A stretch of 64,000 nt of DNA from Pleurodeles waltl (GCF_031143425.1 NC_090451.1:663118575-663182574), one strand, 5' to 3'; positions 9,878-22,859 are shown, numbered from the stretch's first letter. The notes: generated by a model from the sequence alone, not told the origin. A program made the numbers and translations.

Positions 9878-11366
9878 CTAAATAAGACACAAAGTGGCTA
9901 ATTGCTGTTCTAGAGCTGTTCTGAGAAGGCGTCATGCATGCGAGATCTCTTCTACACAGCAGTGGTAGAATAGGCTGGCCTGTTGAACAATCACAGAATC
10001 ATTTTTAACAGACTGGGCTTCGAGGCACCCTGATGCTTAAAACACCTTCTTACATGAATAATGCACTAGCACCGTGAACATAAGCCTCTTTCTGAACTGT
10101 TGGTACAAATCACAGTCTAAGAGGCAGTGGTAGAGAAGTTTATAGAGTCCAACATTGGTGAATATTGCTTATTTGTGAGATGCACAATTACGAGTGACAA
10201 GAGAAGCACATTTGTAGGTCTCATTTAAACTTTTTTTAAGCGTAAATGGTAGTGGAAGGGAGAGGGAAACATGTCAAGCCAGTTATTTGGAAGCTAGGAA
10301 ACTCTAGGGCAATTAGGTTGTCCTTGTGATAAGTACTGCAGTCCTCCCCTGAAAAGAAAGGCACCAGCATGACTGCAAGCTAAATGAAAAGGTGAGAACC
10401 CCTTTTTTGGGCTTCAGATTTCAAAGGGTAACAAGGGCAAACCGTCAAGGCTTGCTTGCCGAGTGTGGTCTGGAGAGGAATGCCTAATTCATCCGGTACT
10501 CGATTTATTCTTTTGGGAAAAAAATAGGAATAAGACTTCATTCAAAATTAAGTGGGCCTGCCTAGTACCTTTGGGAAACCCTATGGCATAATCGTTCTTT
10601 GGAGTAAAGCGCCATTGATTCTTGTATAGTTAAATTTACTGCAGAATCTATGCACCAGTAGCAATGTCAGAATAATGGAAATTGGATTTAGGCAAACGCA
10701 GTGCCTGGGATCATGCAGTCCAGTTCCTTACAGGGGCACAGACAGTGGTTTCTTGAGGGACAAATGAATGAATCACAGCTCACCTTACAAGGGTTTAATG
10801 AAGCCCTGGTTCAAATGCAATAGTGAGCTTCTGGGTCATATAGCGAAGTTGTGAACATAGTCCCAGGTCTGAACTGGCTGGGGAGCTATAGCTGCAGAGG
10901 AGAGCACATGGCTCTCTGAAAGCTGCATGGATTATTTTTTTTTACTCAAAGTCTATGTATGTGGTTTGTGAGGGGCACCTAACGGGGGACACAGCATAGG
11001 GGACAACACAGCATCTTGTGAGGACTTCAAACAACGTCAGGCACTAGATGATTAGTAAGACTGCTTTAAATATGATGCTTTGCAGTACCACATGGCAGGA
11101 GAAGTCTGGGGCCTATAGCTAGAGCACCACTATTGTCTCACCACATCACACAGGACGCAGCTGTCTGTTCGTTGTTATAAGGAGGACTTAGTTCTCTGTA
11201 TTCCCAAAAAACAAAATCATACTGGGCGTGTAACTAGTACGCTTTTCCGTTCCCTGTGGTTTTCCACAAAACTAAGTTTCCACCAAACAGCGCAGTGTAC
11301 TGCTTCTAAACCGGGGTAGGGTCTCCACAGGCCTGGCTGCCTTTTGCCTGCCAATTTCAGAGTGCA
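9878..11366. other. no gene recognised
   Basis: Sequence upstream (on the minus strand) of the putative GBA1 exon. No CpG-rich promoter-like block and no recognisable exon. It contains short A/T runs only. Confidence 0.35.
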
Positions 11367-14300
11367 TGTTAGAAATGGGATTGCTGATTGTCTAGGGTAT
11401 GCACCTAAGCCAGGCAGAATCTACCCACTCTAGTCAGGGCGAGGGAGTCACACACTCAAGATAACCCCTGCCTAGCTCCTTGGTAGATTGGCATGAGCAG
11501 TCAGGCTTATCCCAGAGGTAATGTGTAAAGCGTTTGCACAACACACACAACACAGGTGACACAATAAATACACCACAAAGGAAACACAACAACAAGTTAA
11601 ATAAAAATAAACCATATTGCATAAAACATCATTAGACCAAAAGCGACATGTATCAGTAAAACCCTGCTACACAAGTAGTTGTCAGAACATCACACAGGCT
11701 AACAGTACTCTGCAAAAACAAGCAGTAGTCAGATAAATATAGATGGTACTGGTATTCTGCAACACAAGCAGTAGTTAGGTTGTCATTACCACAAAAGATG
11801 CACATGTCCTCATAAACACATTAGCATGGATACCAAGTCAGGATCATAAATGCACATAGAATGAAATATTCCCATTGGGCCCAGGTCAGGCATCCAAAAT
11901 GCACATGTCATTGCAAACATAGTAATAGGGAGGCCAAGACATCTTCATGGAGACCCATACCAAAGAATGACTCCTTCTGGCCTGCATCATAGGAGAGACA
12001 TTATGGCATAAATCACAGTGTCCCCGGCACTAAGGGTGACATTATCCACACCAAGAAAAAGGGGGTGAAAAGGCACATGCTGCTCCTCTAGCAGTGGGGA
12101 GACCTCTCGGGGTCCCCCGTATAGAGTAGAGTTCTCAGCACAAACCCTCAGTAGCCGCCCACGTCCATGCAAGTGGCTGCAAAACTACAACGGCTTCCTG
12201 CCTAGCCTCCTCAAACGGGGAGCATGCCCGGAGCTCCCCCAGGGCTCCCCAGGTCACTGCTGTCCTCTGCAGAGGATCGGCCCAGACCTACAAAGCCCAC
12301 ACTATACCTCCTTGCAGGCAGACGATGGGAGAGCAGGGTTCCTCCAGCTGGCTTTCTTTCTCCTCCGTGCCACACGCCTCAGCCGAGCAAGACTCCCAGC
12401 TCAGGGGTGCACGGCTCAGCCCTCCTGCCCGACCGGCAGGAAGACCATCAGTCCTGCCCGGTTGGCAGGAGTCCGTACTTTCACTGATGCCCTGGCGCCT
12501 CCTCCCAAAAGCACAGCAGCCCCTCTGGCCCCCACACAGGCCGCGGCGGTGATTTCTCACAAAGCAGTTCCTACTTGTGCCCTAGGGTCACCTCCGGAAG
12601 CGCGCTTTGTGCCTGCTAGGATTCCCGCTCCTCGCGCCCTCACCTACAGTGAAAAGGTGGGGGCACCCGCACAATGGATATCAGGGCTTTCCTCACACCC
12701 AATCTGGCAGTAGCTTCCAGGTGATAGCGCTCTTCATGTACCACAGCCAAAAGGTGACATGCTCTCCAGATATGGGGACAACAAGGAAATAATGCACTCT
12801 CCTCATGCTGAGGCAGTGGAACACGAATCGCTCTTTACAAGGGAAAAGCGTATAGCTCTTTACTCAGGCTTTATGAACTTGGGTACAGAGGGAAAGGGGC
12901 ACATCACCCAGCCCATGGAAGTAACGAAAGGGGGACACAGGGCTGCAGGGCCCAAGCAAGCAGGCCAGCACAAGGATTCACAGGCAGTGGTAGTCCCTCT
13001 TAGTGACCTAGTAGGTCACAAGTCAGCACTACGCAGAGCAGTCCCAAGGCGGTTCCTGGTGAGTCCTTCCAGCAGCATTCAGTGTCCAGTTCATTAGTGT
13101 CTCCAAATGTGGGGGAAAAACACACTGTACTTCTCATTTTGCACAGCCCCCACAAAAGGCGGAGAAGGGGTTCCAACCAGCACTAACCAGTTCTGGGAGT
13201 GCCCCCTTTCTCCTCCAGCACTGGCTTCAGACATCAGTGGTGGGGTAAACGAGCCCTTTGTATGTGGTCAGGGCACAGCCTTTACAAATGTAGGTTTGAC
13301 CCACCTCCCCAAGCCCAGGAAGACCATTCAATATGCAGGTGCACTCTTGGGACACCTCCACCCTCCCTGTCTACAGGCTGTCTGAAAAGTATGCACAAAG
13401 CCTAGCTGTCACTCTGCCCCAAACGTGGGCTGGAGTCAAACTGCAAAACACCAGAGTAACAAGCACAGAGAAATGCCCACTTTCTAACAGTGGCATTTCT
13501 AGAACTGTAATAAACAAATCCACCGACACCAGTAAGCAGGATTTCTCACTACCATCACAACCATACCAAACATGCTTACACCACCCAATGTAGGAGGCTA
13601 GCCTGGTTTGTAGTGAGTAACTATGGTTCTTAATCCTTACACCAGGTCCAGTTATCCCTTATGAGTCAAATGTAGGCAGTGTCCAGAAGCCAAGGCTCTC
13701 TAGAGGTAGCTGTGGATGAGCAGCCAAGGCGTATCGAGGAGACATACAAAGCTCATGCAATGCCACTGGAGTCACACAGTACTCACACACATGAAGGAAA
13801 ATACTCAGTGCTACAAAAATTAAGGTGCTTTATCTTGGTGACACAAATACCAAAAATATCACAGAGACTATAATCCCTTAGGAGGTAAGTAATACACAAA
13901 TTATATACACTAGTATGCAGAAATAGGTATAAAACAGTTAGTAAACTATGCAATTAGTGAAAATCAAAATAGTTAGAAATGGGCCTAGGGGGAACACTAA
14001 CCATATACTAAGAAACTGGAATGCAAATGTTGGTTTTCCACCTAGGCAAGTGTAGTGTGTAGAGTGGCGCTGGGAGTACTAGAAAACACCACAGGTAAGT
14101 ACTGGATCCCACCCTAGTGCCTAGAAAAGCAGGAGTAAAGCAAAGTAACTTTCCCAGAACACACACAAAAACGAAAAAGAAGATTATGCAAGACACCAAC
14201 AGCAGATTCCTGGACCTGAATACCTGAGGAAGAAGGGAACCCAGTCCAAGAAGCACAGAAGAGTCCAGGGAGAACAGGAGCCCCTGCTAAACTGGATGAA

Positions 14301-17027
14301 GGTGCAAAAGAAGAACCACCGGTGAAGAAGAACCGTAAGTATTGCACCCAAGAAGACGGATTCGCGTTCCTGGTTGGTGCAAGTGATGTCCCACACCAGA
14401 CGGAGGATTGCAGTCTGGTTTCCATCGCTGGAGTCCGCCAACAAGCACTGGCACACACAAAGCTCACGGATTGCGGAAAATGGCGCAGCCCGAGACCAGT
14501 AAGGACCAGGTGGACTCTACCCAGGGGGGAGAGTCAGAGGGGGCTCTCAGCAACTCACAGATCCCACAGAAGACTAGGCCACATGCACAGGAGCCCCACA
14601 GCACAGGGACAAAGGAGGTGCAAAAGGAGGCCCATGCAGTACTACGGCAAAGGCTCCCACGCCTCAGGAGAACCACTCAGGAAGATGTGCGTTGCAGAAT
14701 ACAGTGCTGGGGGCTGGAGCTGCACGGTGTGCGAAGAACTTCATGGAAGGATGCCAACAAGCCTTGGCAACTGCAAAACACATGGTGCACGGGGATACGA
14801 TCTTGCATGGGAGGTAAGCTCTTACCTCCACCAAAGTTGTACAGTAGGACATCAGGACCGTCGAGAGCACTTCAGGCCACCAACCGTGATGCAGGATCCA
14901 TGTAGCTCAGCAGTAGAGGGGATCCATGCAGCCAGTCGTCGTTGCAATAGGTGCCTGCTGAAGCAGGGGAGTGACTTCTTCACCCTAAGGCAGATTCCTT
15001 CACTCTTCTGGTGCAGGCTGAAGACAGGCTGTCCTCTGAGGATGCACAACCGGGAAACAGTTGCAGTTGCTGGCAGGAGCTGAAGATACAATGTTGCACA
15101 AGGCGTCTTTGCTTCTTTGTTGCAGTTTGTAGAGTTCCTTGAGGGTCCAGATGCAGTTTCTTTGGTGAGAAGGTGAAGTGGGGGATGCAGAGGATTCCTG
15201 CTGGAGTCTAGCAATCCAAATCTGAATAACCACCCAAGAGAGAGACCCTAAATAGCCCTTATAGGTGGACTGGTCGGCTAAAAAGGTAAGCACCTATCAG
15301 GGGAGGGCTCTAACGTCACCTGCCGGCACTGGCCACACAGATGCTCGAGTTTCCTGCTAACTTGGAATCCAAGATGGCAAGACCCTGGGACCCTCTGAAG
15401 GAGCTCTGAGCACCACCCCTGGGTGGGCACTCCCCTTTCCTTTGTCCAGTTTTGCGCCAGAGCAGGGACTGGGGGTCCCTGAATCTGTGTAGACTGGATT
15501 GTGTAAGGAGGGCACCAAATGTGCCCTTCAAAGCATTTCCAGTGGCTTGGGGAGGCTACCCCTCCCAAGCCTGTTAACACCTATTTCCAAAGGGAGAGGG
15601 TGTAACACCCCTCTCCCAAAGGAAATCCTTTGTTCTGTCTTCCTGGGTTTGAGCTTTTCAAGCAACAGGAGGGCAGAAACCTGTCTGAGAGGTGGCAGCA
15701 GCTGGGGTTGCCTGGAAAACCTCAGAAAGCTGGAATGGCAATACCAGGGGTCCTCTAAGGAGCCCCCAGAGTGTATGTAATCATGCAACCAATGCTTGCA
15801 AAGGCCTTGGGGTATGATTCCCACATGTTTGATACCAAACATGCCTATGTTCGGAGTTACCCTTATGTAGCTGGACATAGGTAGTGACCTATGTCCAGTA
15901 CACACGTAAAATGGTGTCCCCGCACTCAAGAAGTCCAGGAAAATGGTCCTGGAGGTCGTGGGGGTACCACTGCTAGTGTAGGGGTGCCCTCACACACAGG
16001 TACTCTGCACCCTGCCCTCAGGGCTGGAGGGCCTGCTATAGGGGTGACTTATAAGTGACCTTGTGCAGTGTAAATTACAGTGGAAGGGGGCATGCTCCTT
16101 TTCACACAGGCTGCAATGGCAGTCCTGCAGAAGCCTTTGCATGGGCTCCCTATGGATGGCAAAAGATATGCTGCAGCCACAGTAATCCCCTGGAACCCCA
16201 ATGCCCTGGGTACCTAAGTACCACATACTAGGGACTTATAAGGGGGCACCAGTATGCAAATTGTGGATGAAATACTAGGTTACCGGTATGCAACAAAAAC
16301 AATTAAAGGAGAGAGAGCATAATAACTGCGGTCCTGGTTAGCAGGATCCCAGTGAACACAGTCAAGCACACTGACATCAGGCAGAAAATGGGGATTACCA
16401 TGGCAAAAAGAGGGTCCTTACCTACACCACCCCTCATAGATCAGAAGAGATCACATAGCCATATGTCAGGGCATTTCCAATGCAATCCTATGAGAGGCAG
16501 CACTCACAGTTGTGAGAAACTAGATAGGCTGTTTTTCACTACCAGGACAGGCCACACAACCAGGCACATGTCCTGCCTTTTACCCACACAGCACCCTGCC
16601 AATGGGGCTAGCTAGGCCCTACCTTACGGGTAACTTATATGTAGTAAAAGGACTGTTACAGGCCTGGCAAGTAAATTTGGATGCCAGGGCACTGTGGCAG
16701 AAAACTGTGCCTGCAGGCCCGAGGTAGTTTTGAAAGGCCACTTTTATGGGTGGCGGAAGCTGTGCTGCAGGCTCACTAGTAGCATTTAATTTACAGGCCC
16801 TGGGTATTGGGAAACCCCTGCACAAGGGACTTACAGGTAAATTCAATGTGCCAATTAGGTGTAAGCCAATCATACCAAATTTAGAAGGAGGAGCACATGC
16901 ACTTTAGAACTGATCAGCAGTGATAAAGTGCTCAGACTCCTTGAGCCAACAAAAAGAGGTCAGAAAAAATAGGAGGAGGAAGGCAAAAGGTTTAGAGATG
17001 ATCCTGTAAAAAGGGCCAGGTCCAACA
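11367..17027 (-). mobile_element. antisense LTR (about 2.8 kb) interrupted by a second LTR
   Basis: The outer repeat starts TGTTAGAAATGGGATTG at 11367 and ends GGTCCAACA at 17027, so the termini are TGTTAG and CAACA. It is flanked by GTGCA (11362-11366) and GTACA (17028-17032), a 4-of-5 match expected for a 5-bp target duplication. Sequence 11367-13588 plus 16427-17027 gives about 2,823 bp, typical of the long LTRs in this window. The sense strand is minus: the U5-like end near 11490 (on the minus strand 'ctttacacatt', 'taagcctgactgctca') is shared with the relic ending at 32480. I see no internal coding region, so it is best read as a solo LTR. Confidence 0.7.
13589..16426 (-). repeat. nested antisense LTR, relative of the LTR at 2352-5498
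   Basis: Begins TGTAGGAGGC and ends TTACCTACA, with perfect inverted TGTAGG/CCTACA termini, 2,838 bp. Its ends align with the reverse complement of 2352-5498: 'tgtaggaggct...tagtgagta' matches the 3' end there, and 'ggcaaaaagagggtccttac' matches the 5' end. It splits the outer LTR, so it inserted later. CCACCC is present on both sides (13581-13586 and 16427-16432), but on the left two bases separate it from TGTAGG, so the target duplication is tentative. Long accidental frames in its GC-rich centre (such as 14322-15083) are not genes. Confidence 0.75.
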
Positions 17028-17823
17028 GTACAGTAGAAGAAAGTCTTATTCCTCAGTCTTGAAGTTTAGCCCAGATCACTCCAGGGTGCACTGACAAATA
17101 TTCTGCACCTACCTTCCTCGAAACCGGTGCACAGAGCTCTTCCAAGTAAAAGATGAAAATCTGAGAAGCCGAAGGGGTCTGCTTATGTACAGTGGCCTGG
17201 CAGTTGTACTCCAATCAAACTCAAAATCTGCTCCTAATGCTTTAAGGGGGACAACTCTTTCCCAGTACATTTCCCCAAAGAAGCTACAAAGACGCTGGCA
17301 CTCTGAGTTTATGGGGTGGGGCCTAGATGATCTCCACCCAATCGTGTGCTGCTGGTCTCCTGCCTCGCCAGCTGAAAACCAATACAGGATTCCATGACTG
17401 GCAGGCACCACTCTCCAGTCACAACATGACTAGCAAAACAGTCCTGGGCAAACTTAGAGTATTGACTTATGTTCGGCAAACTTAGAGTATTAGCTTATGT
17501 TACAAGTCGCTTTGTAATTATTTACTGGCACAAGGATTCAAAAAGGTGTGAACAAATTGCCAGCAAATGGGGGCAGTGCAAACTCAGCATAGCAAAATGT
17601 CAGCACAGCTAGGTTTCAACTGAGCGCTACCTCAATCTTATTTAGTGTAAAGAAAAAGAATGGGCAATGTAGAAGCTGAACAACTTGTAGGAGTCCCAGG
17701 TTTAAACAATCTTTGAAAATAAAATCTCTAAGAGGATGATTCAAAAGTACTGGCATTGCTTACAAATAAACTAACTGTAACTGTTGTTTTACAAACTAAA
17801 GAGTAGGTAATCACAGTGTAGAC
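17028..17823. other. no gene recognised
   Basis: Unremarkable sequence between the nested LTRs and the next hAT element. The last 8 bp (GTGTAGAC, 17816-17823) are the target duplication of that element. A duplicated phrase 'gcaaacttagagtatt' occurs twice at 17446-17492. Confidence 0.4.
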
Positions 17824-18325
17824 AAGTGGTCTTCAAACCTTTTAATGCTACACACCCCCTAAAGAAAAAAGAAAAAAAGCATCACCCCCGAATAGTTCAC
17901 AAGTATTCTACTGAATTACCAATTTTTATATATGTCTACATTTATTTAAACATTGCAGTTAAGTTCTGTTACTGTTTTAAAAATGCAATCAAATACTTGA
18001 TGCCAAACATGCCATTCTGGTCTGGCAGGCATACTACTGTGTAAACGTATCCACGGTGTGATTAATAAAAGCGGGTGGTGGTTTTGAAGCGTATTTGGAG
18101 TCCCTTGTCTTTAGATACCTATTTCCAACCACAATATAAATTACAAAAAAATGTTAGTGACGGCCGGTTACAGAGCGGTTTACTGCTGCTCACTTTTTCC
18201 AGCTAAAAAAGATCCCTGGAAGAAGCATAATGCTTCTCTTGGCCAGAGCTTGGCGCCCCACCCTCCTAATCCCGCATCATTGGAGCCCCCCTTGCGTGGT
18301 CAAGCCCTGAGATTGGCGACCCCTG
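17824..18325. mobile_element. hAT-type MITE with perfect 8-bp target duplication
   Basis: Starts AAGTGGTCTTCAAACC and ends GATTGGCGACCCCTG. The termini are inverted (AGTGGTC versus the complement AGGGGTC). GTGTAGAC occurs on both sides (17816-17823 and 18326-18333), 8 of 8 matching, which is diagnostic of hAT insertion. The first base is A rather than the usual C, so the left tip has mutated. No transposase is encoded in the 502 bp. Confidence 0.85.
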
Positions 18326-19399
18326 GTGTAGACAAAGAGCAGATGTAGCACAGCAGAAGTTTGGTGTGAAGGGCGGCAGCCAGTCCCTAGTTCAGGAAGG
18401 GATGGACGTGGCAGGACCCGTTAAGTCACCCCGCTGCACAAACCTAGGCAGACTACACCTGTCACTAGGCAAAAGACCAGAGAGGTCACAACACATCATT
18501 CCCCGATACAACCCCAGAGTACTCTAGGCAGCTGGCATGCCCACGTCGGCTTTCACATGCATAGTCTTTAAGTGTCACTCATTGCAAGTGAAACTCACAC
18601 AGTGCGAAGCCAAGGAGCAGAGCTTGGAAGATGGGTGAGTCTTGGGGCCTGGGAGTTGCTAATCCATCAGCACGGCAGACTGACCACCTGACAGCCTGGC
18701 AGCACAGTGAAGAAAGCGCAGCAGCACAACAGCTGGCGGTCTGCTCCCACATCACTGGACAGCTACAGACTGTGGAGCAGAGTGTGAGTCTCATAGTGAG
18801 CAGGGCTGAGGCGGTTAGAGTCCTGAGCATCGCAGCATCCGCACAACGGCCAGGAGTTCCTGCCCCTGCATCCATAACACACATGTACAGACCTGACTCA
18901 CCCAGCTTTTGCCGCTTAGCTTCCACTCGCGAGGTGTGTTTGTCGAGGGCAGCAGCTGTAGCTGGTTGCTGCATAGTGCACGCCCTGGGGACTCCACAGA
19001 AGCGGTCCAGCTAGCACTGGGTGCGGCTTGTGAAACTCCTGGAGAGACCAGCTCACAAACCACCTTGGGCTTTCCGAACTCCTGTTCTTCTTGCTGTGTT
19101 GCTGTTATCACTATTATCTGCAGAAGACACTGTGCAGCTTGCTACTTGTTACCTTCTAGCTGCAGTTTTCAATTCGTGTTCTAGTTCTCGGAACCCGGCA
19201 TTCGACAACATCTGCAGTACCTGGCAGCACCCGGTGCAACATCTGACACCGCATCTAGCGGGACCAAAGGGATTACAACCTCATTCGAGGAAATTGTCTT
19301 TTAACACCTGACAGAAAGGGTAAGGGAGACGAGATCAGCTTTGGTTTCCACTCCGAAGCAGGAATCCAAAGTGGCTGGAGCCCCAGGCCGGTAGCTTCC
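18326..19399. other. unassigned, moderately GC-rich sequence
   Basis: Open frames of 60-130 codons exist on both strands (18579-19311), but none has motifs I recognise. The block is continuous with the LINE relic to its right and could be that LINE's 5' region. I cannot show this. Confidence 0.3.
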
Positions 19400-22300
19400 T
19401 TGGCATTAACCCCCTCAAGAGCCGTTCAGTTATCAAATCAACAGGTGAGAGTCATGCAATCTGGAAAGTCCCTCAGTGCCCCGTACGGGGGAAGGAAAAG
19501 GCTACCAAAAAGAACTAGACAGAGCGTCACCGTGAACTTGTCTGTGATATGCTTAGATGACTCTATCAAAGAAGAAAAATCTCCCATTGTGCAGTTAAAA
19601 AAGGACACCAATGTAGCACCCATACCCTTAAAAGTGACCCCACACCTAAGGTCAAAGGAATAAATTGATCTTTCTCAAGAGGTCACAACTGTACAAGCCT
19701 CCGATAGGGGAATATCCCCCTCTCCTCCAAACGGCAATCTGCAAGAGCTGCAAAGATTGATAGAGCAAACTGAACCCAGTAAAAAAATAAATCTATTTTT
19801 CCCCTGTATTTTAGTAATTGTGAGGACTTGCGCTCGAGTTAAGAACCAGGGAATCAGTCGGGGCAATCAGTCTGTGTTGCAACACAGGATCAGCCTTTAA
19901 TCAAGCTTTTTTACACGGACTCTTTTGCTAATGATGTTAGCGCTTTGTAGGAAAAGAATATATCGTCTCCTCACCCAGGACAACACCAAGGGGACTAGGA
20001 GAAAATTACTAACACCATAGTCAGCCTAAGTACCTTTTAGGAACACTCGAGCAGCCCTTCAAACAAGCTAAATTTCCTGTTAGAAGCAGAGGTGCCAGCT
20101 AGCACTTGGAGAGTACTTTTATCGATGCTGGACATTGTCAGCGGCAATAAAACATCGGGCCAACAAACAAGACATTCAAGTGGACCTTCTCAACATCATG
20201 GCAGAACAAATTGTGGCAATAGATTTGAATCTGCAAGCCCTCAATAATCTGATTCAGGGAGCCCAAAAGCACAGTTACACACAGCACAATGCATGCAAAT
20301 GTGTTCTATCAGGGGAAAAGCCCCAGGCCATTTCCTCCGTTTATAAGATAATCCTGGAAGTCAGGGTCCAAGTCATAAAAACAAGGAAAAGCTTTTTAGT
20401 CCTTGAACTGAACGAAATGGCCACCTCAAACGCTGAAATCAGTCATGACATGGAATGCACAGAAGGCGTCCCAAGGGGTTCCCAGAGTTCAGTGTCACGG
20501 CGGAAAAGAGGGCACTCTGAGCCCAGCCATATATTAAATTCCCCCTTGGCCCAATATAGGGGAAAAACTTGAGAGAATAACTAAGGCCCTAGCCACCAAA
20601 AAACAAAAGGGAAAAGAAAAGAAAAAGCAAAGAAAGGCACAGAAAAAAAGAAGAAAAAGTCCAGCAGAAAAATTTATGGCAATGTTTTGTTTAACATAAA
20701 CACTCAGGGCCATATTTATACTTTTTGACGCAAAACTGCGCTATTGCAGTTTTGCGCCAAAAAGATTAGCGCCGGCTAACGCCATTCTGAAGCGCCATGC
20801 GGGTGCCGTATTTATTGAATGGCGTTAGCCGGCGCTAGCAGACCGGCGCTGCCTGGTGTGCGTGGAAAAAAACCATGTACACCAGGCAGCGCCGGCGTTG
20901 GGGTAAATGGCGTTAGGGCGTCTGAAAATGGGGCAAGTCAGGTAGAGGCAAAAAAATCGCCTCCACCCGATTTGCGCCATTTTTAACGACGCCCAGACGC
21001 CATTTACATGACTCCTGTCTTAGTAAAGACAGGAGTCATGCCCCCTTGCCCAATGGCCATGCCCAGGGGACTTATGTCCCCTGGGCATGGTCATTGGGCA
21101 TTGTGGCATGTAGGGGGGCACAAATCAGGCCCCCCTATGGAAAAAAAATATTTAAAAAAAAAAAATTATACTTACCTGAACTTACCTCAATGTCCCTGGG
21201 ATGGGTCCCTCCATCCTTGGGTGTCCTCCTGGGGTGGGCAAGGGTGGCAGGGGGGGTCCCTTAACGCCTGCCCTGACCCAGGCGTTAAAAAGAGGCGCAA
21301 ATGCGGGGTTTTTTGCCCCGCCCACTCCCGGGCGTGATTTTTGCCCGGGAGTATAAATACGACGCATTTGCGTCGCAGTCATTTTTTTAGACGGGAACGC
21401 CTACCTTGCATCTCATTAACGCAAGGAAGGCGTTCACGCAAAAAAATGACGCTCATTCCTCATACTTTGGCGCTAGACGCGTCTAACGCCAAAGTATAAA
21501 TATGGCGTTAGTTTTGCGCCAAATTTGGCGCAAACGGAGTATAAATATGCCCCTCAGCCTCTCCTAAAACTTGTGAAGGACATGAAAACGTCCCAGATCC
21601 ATTGTGAGAAATAAAGGAGGCTGTAGCAGAAGAAAGTCTCACTACTGTCCCAGCAAGCCCAATCCCCAGGCCCCAAGAACAATTTCAATTTAGACATGTA
21701 GGGGACAAAGAAAAGAGGGACAAAGAAATACTCTCGGGCAACAAATGTCCCTAGACTATCGTACAGGGATAGAGAAACCGATGACTCCTGTGTTAACAAA
21801 GAATTCCATTGGTTGCGGCATACCAGGGGATGCACATCTATATTTAGAGATGATATTTTGTACGCCACTCGTAGATCAAATGGCTTCCAATCAGACTGCA
21901 TTGGGTTGAAACTCGAGTTAAACATTGGTGGATGAGCTGATAGCCATGGAATTTAGATTTAGGCCCAACATAAACTCACAAATAAGACTCAAACTTAATG
22001 CTCTCAATTTTTTAGCAGAACCTTTGAATAAAGCAACTAGTAAACCTTCAGTTCATCAACACTGCCCTTTCCCACATTGTAGACGAGTGTTGCAACCTAT
22101 CAGAGGTTGATTGACAGCAGGGGAGTGCAAGGTCACTGCTAGCTGTTAATAAACTACAGCAGGGAGACTTGAATGGATGGCCTGGAGTCGTGTTGTTGCA
22201 GCACCCAGTTGCTATTGCTATGAGAGGTAATACAATGGGTACTGTTTCGAAGTTAGAGATGAACTCGCCTATTCTGCAAAGCCCAGAGGTGTACCAGCTG

Positions 22301-22720
22301 GGGATTGGAGACTGACAGGGGGCTATTTAGTGAAAATCTGCTAAGAGTACTATCCTGGAATGTAGCAAGAGTACGAGCAAAGCTTGCAGACCCTGAGTGG
22401 GGGAGGGTTTATCGATCAACATCAGATTATACTTCTGCAGGAGACTTGGGCAGTGCCTCCGGTATTCAGAAATGGTTATATTAACTTTAGTGTTAATGTG
22501 GTACCCTCTACCTCTGGAAGAGCGTCTGGGGGTCTACTAATTTGGTTAAAATTAGATATTTTTCCCACAGTGAAGGAAGTTATAATTGGGAGTAAAGGTT
22601 TGCTGGGGTAGAAATAAAGGTTAAAAACTCCCTTAGGTGTGCAAGGACAAACAGTGCAACCAGGGAAAATAGTACAATAACTAGGTGCTCCTCTCCAGAC
22701 TATTGCAAAATGTATGTACA
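19400..22720 (+). pseudogene. decayed LINE: ORF1-like region and 5' end of ORF2 (APE endonuclease)
   Basis: The firmest part is 22320-22615. In two frames, separated by a frameshift near 22390, it reads LRVLSWNVARVRAK and then DQHQIILLQETW, the conserved opening of an APE-type LINE endonuclease. The catalytic Asn of 'SWNV' and the Glu of 'LQETW' are kept. A further shift leads to decayed sequence ending at the TG/TA microsatellite at 22727, so the reverse transcriptase is missing. Upstream, 20135-20572 encodes a helical 145-residue segment. 20580-20695 encodes a lysine-rich basic tail (KKQKGKEKKKQRKAQKK), as in RNA-binding ORF1 proteins. The 845-bp MITE at 20708 splits the copy. LINE identity is secure for the endonuclease part and inferred for the rest. 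Confidence 0.6.
20708..21552. mobile_element. 845-bp MITE, GGCCATATTTATACT terminal inverted repeats, strong internal hairpins
   Basis: The termini GGCCATATTTATACT and AGTATAAATATGCCC are inverted copies, flanked by CTCAG on both sides (20703-20707 and 21553-21557). The body is built of 'gcgcc/ggcgttagc' inverted blocks. Three hairpins stand out. One lies at about 20840-20897 (arms with CCGGCGCTGCCTGGTGT). One is at 21009-21037 (GACTCCTGTCTT / AAGACAGGAGTC). One is at 21047-21100, with arms of about 25 bp starting TGCCCAATGG and one mismatch. No coding capacity. The family resembles Harbinger-type MITEs of salamanders, by recall only. Confidence 0.8.
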
Positions 22721-22726
22721 TATGTG

Positions 22727-22736
22727 TGTATTCATA

Positions 22737-22797
<61 letters not shown>

Positions 22798-22802
22798 AAA
22801 AT
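22727..22802. repeat. (TG)n(TA)n microsatellite followed by A-run
   Basis: Alternating TG changes to an uninterrupted TA run of about 44 bp and then nine or ten A. It marks the right end of the recognisable LINE relic and may derive from a LINE tail. Confidence 0.9.
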
Positions 22803-22859
22803 GTTTGTATGTTATTCTATGCTTAACATATTCATTTGTCATTGCATAACTCCTAGATA

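Noticed and set aside
12224..12713. Overlapping open frames up to 133 codons
   Set aside because: GC-rich part of the outer LTR; several phases open at once, no motifs.
14322..15083. 253-codon open frame on the plus strand
   Set aside because: It lies inside the antisense LTR in its GC-rich centre, overlaps other open frames on both strands and has no recognisable domain.
18579..19311. Open frames of 90-131 codons on both strands as possible host exons
   Set aside because: No bounded acceptor/donor pair in the right phase and no recognised motif; adjacent to a LINE relic.
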